Of a stretch of DNA of 5,498 nt, positions 1 to 5,366 are shown piece after piece. This DNA is from Pseudomonadota bacterium. GTDB taxonomy: Bacteria > Pseudomonadota > Alphaproteobacteria > Acetobacterales > Acetobacteraceae. How positions within the stretch are numbered: the stretch's first letter is position 1; the number at the start of each line of letters is the position of its first letter. The stretch is taken from contig JAJZCS010000155.1 in the NCBI GenBank assembly GCA_021829055.1, positions 1 to 5,498 on the forward strand. The letters run 5' to 3'. Both the position numbers and the translations under genes were made by a program. Below the pieces are notes generated by a model. That model did not search any database and had not been told where the DNA came from. It was given only the letters and a program-made list of their open reading frames with translations.

Positions 1-1200
1 ACATTGGAACCAAGCTTTGACCGCATCGTGGTGGTAACCGGCCCAAGCGCGGAGGCGGTAGCACAAGCCGTGGCTCCGCATTCAGTTGTCGTCCAAGCGG
101 AACCGCGCGGCACTGCCCACGCAGCGCTTACCGCCGTCGCTGAGTTCGGCGACGGCCTTGTAACCATCATCTACGGCGACAATCCGTTGCTCACAACGGG
201 AACTTTCGACGCACTGACCCACCGGATCGAGGCGGGAATGGCGGGCCTCGCCCTTCTCGGAACACGCGCGCCGGTGTCCAGCAGCTTTGGCCGGATCATT
301 TCTGTTGGCAACCAAGTAGTTCGGATCGTGGAAGTCGCACATGCCACGGAAGCCGAACGTGCAGTTGGGCTTTGCAATGTGGGTGGCTTTTCGGCGCGTG
401 CAAGGGATCTGCGGCGCTGGCTAGACCGTGTGAACAATCAAAACAGCAAGGCCGAATATTACATAACTGACATCGTCAGTATTGCCAACGAAGAGGGGGC
501 ACGAGTAAGCGTTATCGAAGCTGCCTGGGAGGAATGCCTTGGCGTCAATTCCCGTGCTGAGCTCGTCGCAGCAGAAGCGGCAATGCAGATCCGATTGCGT
601 GCAGCCGCGTTGGAAGCTGGTGTAACGCTGACTGCGCCTGAAACGGTGTTTTGTGCTGCTGATACGGCGTTTGCACCGGACGTGGTCGTGGAACCGAATG
701 TGATTTTCGGTCCGGGCGTTGAAGTTGGTAGTGGTGCGGTCATCCGCGCATTCTGCCATCTCGAAGGCTGCAAAATTGGCTCGAACACAGTCATCGGCCC
801 TTACGCCCGGATTCGGCCAGGGACGGTGATCGAGACCGGCGTGCACATTGGCAATTTCGTCGAACTCAAAGCCGCGCAGGTTGGTGCAGGAAGCAAAGCC
901 AATCATCTGTCGTATCTAGGCGACTCGGATATCGGCGCGGGTACCAATATCGGTGCAGGAACCATCACATGTAATTATGATGGATTTTCCAAGAATCGCA
1001 CGATCATAGGATCGGGTGTCTTCGTCGGTTCCAATGTAGCTCTTGTCGCCCCGGTTCGCGTCGGAGATGGCGCCATGATCGCTGCCGGCAGCGTTATTAC
1101 GAAAGACGTCGAAGCCGATGCGCTGGCGCTCGCACGCGGGCAGCAAACGCAAAAGCCAGGGCGAGCCGCGGTGATGCGACTTGCACGAAAGAAGCCCTGA
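1..1200 (+). CDS. glmU: Bifunctional UDP-GlcNAc pyrophosphorylase / glucosamine-1-phosphate acetyltransferase, 5'-partial
   Basis: Cytoplasmic two-domain enzyme that acetylates glucosamine-1-phosphate with acetyl-CoA and then transfers UMP from UTP, giving UDP-GlcNAc. The frame is open from base 1. About 50-60 N-terminal residues, including the nucleotide-binding LAAGxGTRM signature, lie outside the window, so this is an edge effect and not a true truncation. Visible uridylyltransferase motifs are QAEPRGTAHA, YGDNPL (metal-binding Asp), FGRI and EYYITDI. The C-terminal half is a left-handed beta-helix of hexapeptide repeats with acetyltransferase motifs YARIRPG, GNFVELK, NHLSYLGD (catalytic His) and GAGTITCNYDG. 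Small departures from the commonest forms are GDNPL where GDVPL or GDTPL is usual, and FGRI for YGRI. The TGA stop overlaps the glmS ATG by one base (TGATG), indicating co-transcription and probable translational coupling. Identification is firm. Confidence 0.96.
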   Translation, partial: TLEPSFDRIVVVTGPSAEAVAQAVAPHSVVVQAEPRGTAHAALTAVAEFGDGLVTIIYGDNPLLTTGTFDALTHRIEAGMAGLALLGTRAPVSSSFGRIISVGNQVVRIVEVAHATEAERAVGLCNVGGFSARARDLRRWLDRVNNQNSKAEYYITDIVSIANEEGARVSVIEAAWEECLGVNSRAELVAAEAAMQIRLRAAALEAGVTLTAPETVFCAADTAFAPDVVVEPNVIFGPGVEVGSGAVIRAFCHLEGCKIGSNTVIGPYARIRPGTVIETGVHIGNFVELKAAQVGAGSKANHLSYLGDSDIGAGTNIGAGTITCNYDGFSKNRTIIGSGVFVGSNVALVAPVRVGDGAMIAAGSVITKDVEADALALARGQQTQKPGRAAVMRLARKKP

Positions 1201-3023
1201 TGTGTGGCATTGTAGGCGTCGTCGGAAGTCAGGAGGCGGCCCCGCTTCTGCTTGAGGCGCTTGGTCGCCTTGCCTATCGTGGTTACGATAGCGCCGGGAT
1301 CGCCACGCTGGTGGCCGGATCTATCGAACGGCGACGCGCCGAGGGCAAACTGAGCCAACTGGCTGCCAACCTCAGCGTACGCCCGCTGGCAGGTACAACC
1401 GGCATCGGCCACACGCGCTGGGCGACCCACGGTGCACCCACCGAAAACAATGCCCACCCGCACGGCACTCCTCGCATTGCTGTTGTCCATAACGGAATTA
1501 TTGAGAATCACGTGGAACTGCGCAGTGAACTTGAGGCTGCGGGGCAGGTTTTCGCGAGCGAAACCGACACCGAAACGATTGCGCAGTTGGTCGATTTGTA
1601 CCTCACGCGGGGTATGGCGCCGCCGACAGCAGCATCGACCGCGTTCCACAGGCTAGAAGGTGCCTTCGCCGTTGCACTGATTTTCTCAGGGCACCCCGAC
1701 CTCATTATCGGTGCCCAACGGGGCGCGCCGCTCGCGGTCGGCTTCGGTGAAGAAGAGATGTATCTTGGTTCGGACGCGCTCGCCTTAGCACCACTTACGC
1801 GCAGGATTGCATATCTTGATGATGGCGACTGGGTCATGGTCAAGCCCAATGAAGTCCTGTTCTTTGATGCACATAACCGACCGGTGGAACGGAAGATCAA
1901 GCTGACTCAGCTTACCGGGGCAGCAATCGGTAAAGGAAATTTCCGGCATTTCATGGAAAAGGAATTGCATGAACATCCTGTCGTTATTGGGGACACACTG
2001 AAACGAATGATTGATCCAGCCACGCGGATGCCGGTCCTGCCGACGCTGAACGTCGACCTCGGAACAATCCGGCGCATTACCATGTCCGCCTGCGGGTCAG
2101 CGTTCTACGCCGGCCTGATCGGACGCTATTGGCTTGAAGAGATTGCACGGATTCCCGTTGATGCAGATGTGGCCAGCGAGTTCCGCTATCGCACTCCGCC
2201 TATCGACGCAGGAACGCTTGGTCTTGTTATCAGCCAATCTGGAGAAACCGCCGACACAATGGCAGCGCTTCGCTACATGCGTACACAAGGGTGCCAAGTG
2301 CTGTCAGTCGTCAACGTACCCGAAAGCACCATGGCGCGCGAGAGTGATTTCGTCCTCGAGACAATTGCCGGTCCTGAAATCTCGGTCGCCAGCACGAAGG
2401 CGTTGACAGCACAACTCACAGTTCTCGCCGGCCTTAGCCTTAGTGTCGCACACGCTCGTGGTGTGCAGGACGACATGGCGATCACTGCCCTTGTAGCTAG
2501 CTTAATGGAGGTTCCTGCAAAGGCAGCTCAGATTCTTTCCGACAGTGACGCAATCCACAAGCTTGCCGCCACAATTGCGGACAGCCGCGATGTCCTGTTC
2601 TTCGGGCGCGGTGCGCTGATGCCGGTGGCGCTTGAGGGCGCGTTGAAGCTGAAGGAACTCAGCTATATTCACGCTGAAGGGTATCCCGCGGGTGAGATGA
2701 AACATGGGCCGATTGCGTTGATTGATCCGACCGTTCCGGTCATCGCTGTTATCCCGTCTGGTCCGCTCTTCGAGAAGACCGCGTCCAACCTTCAGGAGGC
2801 ATCAGCCCGAGGAGGCAGGATTATCGTGTTTAGCGACGCGCGGGGCGCAGCGAGGCTGGCGTCAATCGCCAGCGATGCAGTAATTCTGCCAGACTGTGCC
2901 TCTTTTGTAGCACCACTCCTGTATACCATTCCCGTCCAAATGCTTGCGTATCATGTTGCAGTGTTAAAAGGGACCGATGTCGATCAGCCGCGCAACTTGG
3001 CAAAATCGGTGACAGTTGAATAA
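1200..3023 (+). CDS. glmS: Glutamine--fructose-6-phosphate aminotransferase (isomerizing)
   Basis: Converts fructose-6-phosphate and glutamine to glucosamine-6-phosphate and glutamate, the entry step of UDP-GlcNAc synthesis, in the cytoplasm. At 607 aa it is full length for the family (about 609). The protein starts MCGIVGVVG, so removal of Met exposes the catalytic Cys of the class II (Ntn) glutaminase. HTRWATHG (71-78), HNG (97-99) and Asp123 complete that site. Two SIS sugar-binding domains follow: MSACGSAFYAG and ISQSGETADT in the first, FGRGALMPVALEGALKLKE and HAEGYPAGEMKHGP in the second. The C-terminal DQPRNLAKSVTVE carries the conserved Lys that reacts with the sugar. The ATG at 1200 overlaps the glmU stop, with a weak purine-rich stretch (GAAAGAAG) upstream. 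No defect is seen. Identification is firm. Confidence 0.98.
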   Translation: MCGIVGVVGSQEAAPLLLEALGRLAYRGYDSAGIATLVAGSIERRRAEGKLSQLAANLSVRPLAGTTGIGHTRWATHGAPTENNAHPHGTPRIAVVHNGIIENHVELRSELEAAGQVFASETDTETIAQLVDLYLTRGMAPPTAASTAFHRLEGAFAVALIFSGHPDLIIGAQRGAPLAVGFGEEEMYLGSDALALAPLTRRIAYLDDGDWVMVKPNEVLFFDAHNRPVERKIKLTQLTGAAIGKGNFRHFMEKELHEHPVVIGDTLKRMIDPATRMPVLPTLNVDLGTIRRITMSACGSAFYAGLIGRYWLEEIARIPVDADVASEFRYRTPPIDAGTLGLVISQSGETADTMAALRYMRTQGCQVLSVVNVPESTMARESDFVLETIAGPEISVASTKALTAQLTVLAGLSLSVAHARGVQDDMAITALVASLMEVPAKAAQILSDSDAIHKLAATIADSRDVLFFGRGALMPVALEGALKLKELSYIHAEGYPAGEMKHGPIALIDPTVPVIAVIPSGPLFEKTASNLQEASARGGRIIVFSDARGAARLASIASDAVILPDCASFVAPLLYTIPVQMLAYHVAVLKGTDVDQPRNLAKSVTVE

Positions 3024-3050
3024 TCCGAGCGCTCACAAAACTTTATTGTG
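2985..3050 (+). other. attTn7: Tn7-type attachment site region (3' end of glmS plus downstream insertion point)
   Basis: In many bacteria the Tn7 target selector TnsD binds the last roughly 35 bases of glmS, and insertion occurs about 25 bases past the stop. Here the glmS 3' end (CAGCCGCGCAACTTGGCAAA, then ATCGGTGACAGTTGAATAA) is very close to the Escherichia coli attTn7 recognition sequence as I recall it. The equivalent insertion point falls near 3044-3050. That the site could be recognised is inferred from conservation; whether it was used is uncertain and discussed in the findings. Confidence 0.55.
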
Positions 3051-3054
3051 GCGC
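3029..3054 (+). terminator. Stem-loop just after glmS, probable weak terminator
   Basis: GCGC-T-CACAA (3029-3038) pairs with TTGTG-GCGC (3046-3054), giving nine base pairs with one bulged T and a 7-base loop. It begins six bases past the glmS stop, where an operon terminator is expected. There is no T-run after it, so it may be rho-assisted or only an mRNA 3'-end stabiliser. A second small hairpin, GCAGA-AAAG-TCTGC (3057-3069), follows at once. Confidence 0.4.
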
Positions 3055-3158
3055 GGCAGAAAAGTCTGCACATGCATAAAAAAGTTTGCTCAAATTCGAC
3101 GGCAGCTAAGCATACTCCATCATCATATTGGAAAAACTAGGTAATTTTCGACGGCAAC
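3047..3158. mobile_element. Candidate Tn7/Tn5053-type transposon end (speculative)
   Basis: A TGT-initiated segment starts 24 bases past the glmS stop, the position where Tn7-like elements insert. Its first 25 bases read TGTGGCGCGG-CAGAAAAG-TCTGCAC. This shares the TGT start, an internal CAGAA and a final CTGCAC at position 25 with the terminal repeats of Tn5053/Tn402 elements as I remember them (TGTC...CAGAAGACGACTGCAC). Two further copies of TTCGACGGCA[G/A]C follow at 3095 and 3147, resembling the spaced transposase-binding sites of such ends. Against this, the terminator-like stem at 3029-3054 spans the proposed boundary. No partner end and no transposition genes are visible in the window. 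Confidence 0.22.
3095..3158 (+). repeat. Pair of 12-base direct repeats TTCGACGGCA[G/A]C
   Basis: TTCGACGGCAGC (3095-3106) and TTCGACGGCAAC (3147-3158) match at 11 of 12 positions and are 52 bases apart in the same orientation, in an otherwise AT-rich non-coding stretch. They could be protein-binding sites of a transposon end or a regulator; function is unknown. Confidence 0.5.
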
Positions 3159-3453
3159 CTGAGATCAATATCTCGTTATAGTGGCCCGCTCCCGATCTGG
3201 GAAACCGTTGAATCACGCCGCAGCCATTCCGGCGAGGGGTAAATGAAGGTGCCCAGATCGCGGACCTGACCGGCCCGCGCGGGGACCTCGCGTCGATGAT
3301 CGGGGCGCGTTCTTCGGGCAGGATTGCCAATTGCCGCGTACTCGCGGCTCTGACACCCGTCGGTGAGCAACGTATGTCGTGATGTCCAGGCTCGCTCACC
3401 GTAAGTGTGATTTGCACGGCGTCAGGCCGGCATTCGATCGACTCTACTGACGT
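3159..3453. other. Non-coding or decayed stretch between glmS and dmeF
   Basis: About 300 bases without a gene I can support. Base composition changes near 3180 from AT-rich to GC-rich. One open frame on the + strand (3212-3382, 56 codons) has no convincing start or ribosome site and no family I recognise. The only strong structures are a perfect 10-base palindrome CCCGCGCGGG (3274-3283) and the inverted repeat at 3353-3408. It may be remnant mobile DNA, which is an inference. Confidence 0.4.
3353..3408. repeat. Inverted repeat downstream of dmeF
   Basis: CGGTGAGC (3361-3368) and GCTCACCG (3394-3401) are perfect 8-base inverted arms around a 25-base loop. Outside them ACAC (3353-3356) and GTGT (3405-3408) can extend the pairing across a small internal loop. 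It lies about 45 bases beyond the dmeF stop, so it might act in 3'-end formation of the dmeRF transcript. The loop is long and no T-run is present, so a recombination or protein-binding site is as likely. Confidence 0.35.
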
Positions 3454-4695
3454 TTATTGGAGATGAACCTCCACGGTCAGGTGCGAGAGAGATTTGAACC
3501 TGGTGAGTTTTTGGTGATAGTGGCCTGCGCTTTGCCCGGTTTTCGATTGGATGGACAGGATTGCGCCGAGGTGGCCTGGACCGAGGCGCCAGAGGTGGAG
3601 GTCGGTCAGTTCATCGCCGTCGGCTTCGATCGTTTCGCGCAGTCGCTGTGCGAGGCGTTGGTCGGGTGTCATGTCCAGCAGGATTGCACCGGTGTCACGG
3701 ATGAGCCCGAATGCCCAGTTCGCGATAACGAAGGCGCCGACGACACCGACGGCGGGGTCCATCCAGAGCCAGCCGAAAGCGCGGGCCAGCAGCAACCCGA
3801 CGATGACCAGGATCGACACGGCGGCATCGGTCGCGACATGGATCACGGCGGCGCGCATATTATTGTCCCGCGCCGTGGTTTCGTGCGCGTGTTCGGGCTC
3901 CACGAAGCTTGCGGACGCGGTTGAACCGTTGATGGTCACGATCGCGGTGAACTCGTGCGGCTCGGGGATTTCTTGCTGCGATTCCAGGTGGCCGCGCCGG
4001 GTTGCCATGGAAAAGAACTGGCGCGTGCCGTCAGGCCGGACCGTCTCGATGAAAGCCGCGGCTGCCGGGGGAAGCGCCACGCCGTCAAACCCCAGCCGAA
4101 ACCGGGCGGGCACACCGTCCTCGAAAATGTCGAGACGCACCGCAGTGCCCCCGATGGACAGATGATGCCCCGCCTCATGCGGGTGGTCATCATGGGCATG
4201 CCCGGGTCCATGGTCAAGACGGTGTCCATGATGGTGATCATCGCCGCCAGCAAGAATGAGGGCGCTAACCACATTGACTATCAATCCGAGACCGGCAATC
4301 GGCAGGGCTGCCGAAAAATCAATCCGCACCGGCGCAAAAAAGCGCTCGACAGCCTCATAGCCGATCAGCAGGGCGATCATCGCCAGGATGATGGCGCTCG
4401 TGAACCCCGCCAGATCCCCGAACTTGCCCGTGCCGAAACTAAAGCGCAGATCATTCGAATGCCGGCGGGCGTAACGATAAGCCAGGGCCGCCAGGAGCAA
4501 GGCTCCAGCATGGGTGCTCATGTGCAAACCGTCCGCCACGAGAGCAATCGACCCAAACCGCAAGCCACCAGCGATTTCCAGGGTCATCATCGCCGTGCAC
4601 AGCCAGATCACCCACCAAGTCCGACGCTCATTGCGTGCATGGTCGGCGCGGAGAAAGACATGGCTATGGCCAACGCTTGCCGTTCGATCCAACAT
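3454..4695 (-). CDS. dmeF: Cation diffusion facilitator metal efflux transporter, DmeF-like (Co/Ni type)
   Basis: Inner-membrane proton-driven exporter of divalent metals, of the CDF family. The 413-aa form (ATG at 4695) is preferred because GAGG lies six bases upstream. A GTG at 4707 would add four residues and overlap the dmeR stop. Six membrane spans are inferred at about 27-47, 50-76, 98-113, 130-150, 281-303 and 308-330. TM2 carries DGLHMSTHA (His58, His62) and TM5 carries HVATD (His286, Asp290). The H-x3-H/H-x3-D set differs from the H-x3-D/H-x3-D of zinc CDFs and fits the DmeF group. A His-rich loop (153-178) is followed by an extra soluble segment (about 181-268, FEDGVPARFRL and EPHEFTAIV) seen in DmeF-type proteins. 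A cytoplasmic domain ends the chain (TDLHLWRLGPGH). It is in an operon with dmeR. The exact metal is inferred. Confidence 0.9.
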   Translation of the reverse strand: MLDRTASVGHSHVFLRADHARNERRTWWVIWLCTAMMTLEIAGGLRFGSIALVADGLHMSTHAGALLLAALAYRYARRHSNDLRFSFGTGKFGDLAGFTSAIILAMIALLIGYEAVERFFAPVRIDFSAALPIAGLGLIVNVVSALILAGGDDHHHGHRLDHGPGHAHDDHPHEAGHHLSIGGTAVRLDIFEDGVPARFRLGFDGVALPPAAAAFIETVRPDGTRQFFSMATRRGHLESQQEIPEPHEFTAIVTINGSTASASFVEPEHAHETTARDNNMRAAVIHVATDAAVSILVIVGLLLARAFGWLWMDPAVGVVGAFVIANWAFGLIRDTGAILLDMTPDQRLAQRLRETIEADGDELTDLHLWRLGPGHLGAILSIQSKTGQSAGHYHQKLTRFKSLSHLTVEVHLQ

Positions 4696-4701
4696 GACCA
4701 G

Positions 4702-4705
4702 CCTC
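4702..4705 (-). promoter_or_regulatory. Ribosome binding site deciding the dmeF start
   Basis: Read on the - strand, GAGG stands six bases before ATG 4695 and overlaps the TGA of dmeR. The alternative GTG at 4707 has no purine-rich site before it, so ATG 4695 is the better start. The arrangement suggests coupled translation of dmeR and dmeF. Confidence 0.55.
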
Positions 4706-4982
4706 ACTTCAAATAGGTGCGGACAACCGCCAGAAGCTGCTCTGTCGCGTCACTGTCCAGCGCACCCGGGTGCGTTTCAGGATTGACCAGGTGTGTCCGG
4801 ACATGATCCTCAACCACCTCCGCCATCAGCCCCGCAATCGCACCCCGAACACCCGCAATAAGCTGCATCACAGACTCACACCCAGCCTCGCTATCGAGCG
4901 CATTCTCAATCGCCGCGACTTGCCCCCGAATCCGCCGAACCCTCCCTAAGAGCTTCCGTTTTTCACGAACAGTATGAGTCAT
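4704..4982 (-). CDS. dmeR: Metal-sensing transcriptional repressor, RcnR/DmeR type (CsoR/FrmR superfamily)
   Basis: Small all-helical DNA-binding repressor that releases DNA when it binds metal, predicted to control dmeRF. I take ATG 4982 (92 aa) rather than the in-frame TTG at 4988. This start gives MTHTVREK, placing His at position 3, where the N-terminal metal ligand of RcnR sits. Cys35 (AGCESV), His60 and His64 (EDHVRTHL) then fall exactly at the RcnR ligand positions Cys35, His60 and His64. The set fits a Co/Ni sensor, not a copper (CsoR) or formaldehyde (FrmR) sensor. The basic first helix (REKRKLLGRVRRIRGQ) is the usual DNA-binding region. No good Shine-Dalgarno precedes the ATG and the predicted leader is very short. 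The stop TGA lies just before dmeF. Family call firm, metal inferred. Confidence 0.9.
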   Translation of the reverse strand: MTHTVREKRKLLGRVRRIRGQVAAIENALDSEAGCESVMQLIAGVRGAIAGLMAEVVEDHVRTHLVNPETHPGALDSDATEQLLAVVRTYLK

Positions 4983-4993
4983 GCGCAAACATT

Positions 4994-5013
4994 TAGTCTA
5001 CGCCCCTATTCTA
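4994..5013 (-). promoter_or_regulatory. Predicted DmeR operator overlapping the dmeRF promoter
   Basis: On the + strand TAGTCTA (4994-5000), CGCCCC core, TATTCTA (5007-5013). The arms form an imperfect inverted repeat (TAGnnTA / TAnnCTA) around a C/G tract. RcnR and DmeR operators are known to be a G/C tract flanked by AT-rich inverted repeats, and this matches in form and location, 11 bases from the dmeR ATG. On the - strand TAGAAT (5013-5008) could serve as the -10 box, so bound repressor would cover the promoter. A clear -35 box is not seen. Confidence 0.6.
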
Positions 5014-5029
5014 TACAATCCACAGCGAA

Positions 5030-5071
5030 CGAATCCACGCGCGTAGTGCTTTGAACCAAACGCGGGATTCG
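5030..5071. repeat. Inverted repeat upstream of the dmeRF promoter
   Basis: CGAATCC-A-CGCG (5030-5041) pairs with CGCGGGATTCG (5061-5071): eleven base pairs with one bulged A and a 19-base loop. It lies between the dmeR operator and the IS3 remnant. It may be junction debris from insertion elements or a regulatory structure; I cannot tell which. Confidence 0.35.
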
Positions 5072-5104
5072 CAATGGGGCTGGTTTGTGGGATTCTGTGT
5101 GCAT

Positions 5105-5197
5105 GGCACAGGCCGTCTGCCCATCGGCAACATCCCGCCAGCCGAGGCTGAACAACGCTATTTCGCCGAACGCGCTGCTCAAGCCTGGGCAGCGTGA
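5105..5197 (+). pseudogene. IS3-family transposase (OrfB) C-terminal remnant
   Basis: Frame starting at 5105 reads GTGRLPIGNIPPAEAEQRYF and then AERAAQAWAA before TGA 5195-5197. The (L)xPIGNIPPAEAExRYYA...MAA ending is characteristic of integrase-type (DDE) OrfB transposases of the IS3 family, from family knowledge. Only about the last 28 residues are recognisable. The catalytic core is absent, and upstream codons (5063-5104) do not resemble the usual WFNxRRL segment, so the gene is truncated or internally deleted. A longer overlapping frame (5085-5447) is an accidental fusion through this remnant and not a gene. Confidence 0.65.
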
Positions 5198-5236
5198 TTT
5201 AACCAAATCAGCCTCCGCCAAACCCGGGGCGGTTCA
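5198..5236 (+). repeat. IS3-family right terminal inverted repeat
   Basis: Read inward from 5236 on the - strand the sequence is TGAACCGCCCCGGGTTTGGC and continues GGAGGCTGATTTGG. IS3-family ends commonly start TGAACCGCCCCGGGTTT-like, and the distance from the OrfB stop (39 bases) is normal. The end at 5236 meets IS630 coding sequence directly. Confidence 0.55.
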
Positions 5237-5366
5237 GGCCGCCATTGTGGAGGATCGCAACCGTTCTCATAAACACGCTCAGCGTGCCAGGATCATTCTG
5301 CTGTGGGCGGAGCGTCTGACCGTGCTGAAGGTGGCGGCGTGCAGTGGAGCGAGCCGGCCGTCGGTA
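5237..5366 (+). pseudogene. IS630-family transposase N-terminal fragment (interrupted on both sides)
   Basis: The frame from 5238 reads AAIVEDRNRSHKHAQRARII, then LLWAERLTVLKVAACSGASRPSV. This is the helix-turn-helix region at the start of IS630-family transposases, whose usual form is IVxDRxRPxKHxQRARIxLLSAERLxVxxVARxxGVSRPxVWRWQ. The start codon and first residues are missing because the IS3 right end abuts at 5236. The expected continuation WRWQxR is lost after Val (GTA, 5364-5366), where a different sequence begins. No catalytic DDE residues are present, so it cannot be active. About 43 residues remain. Confidence 0.7.

Noticed and set aside
1..60. Possible true N-terminal truncation of GlmU
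   Set aside because: The frame is open to the first base, so the missing part is simply outside the window.
3274..3283. Perfect palindrome CCCGCGCGGG
   Set aside because: A 10-base GC palindrome is easily expected by chance in GC-rich DNA, and there is no second site.
3106..3417. 103-codon - strand open frame between glmS and dmeF
   Set aside because: It spans the AT-rich/GC-rich composition change and the repeats, has no recognisable motif, and has no supporting context.
3457..4716. Several long + strand open frames opposite dmeF
   Set aside because: They are shadows of the GC-rich dmeF and dmeR coding strand; dmeF has clear family motifs throughout.
4963..4992. Nine-codon ATG-started frame overlapping the dmeR start (- strand)
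   Set aside because: It is too short and has no ribosome site or attenuator-like structure; an upstream peptide is possible but unsupported.
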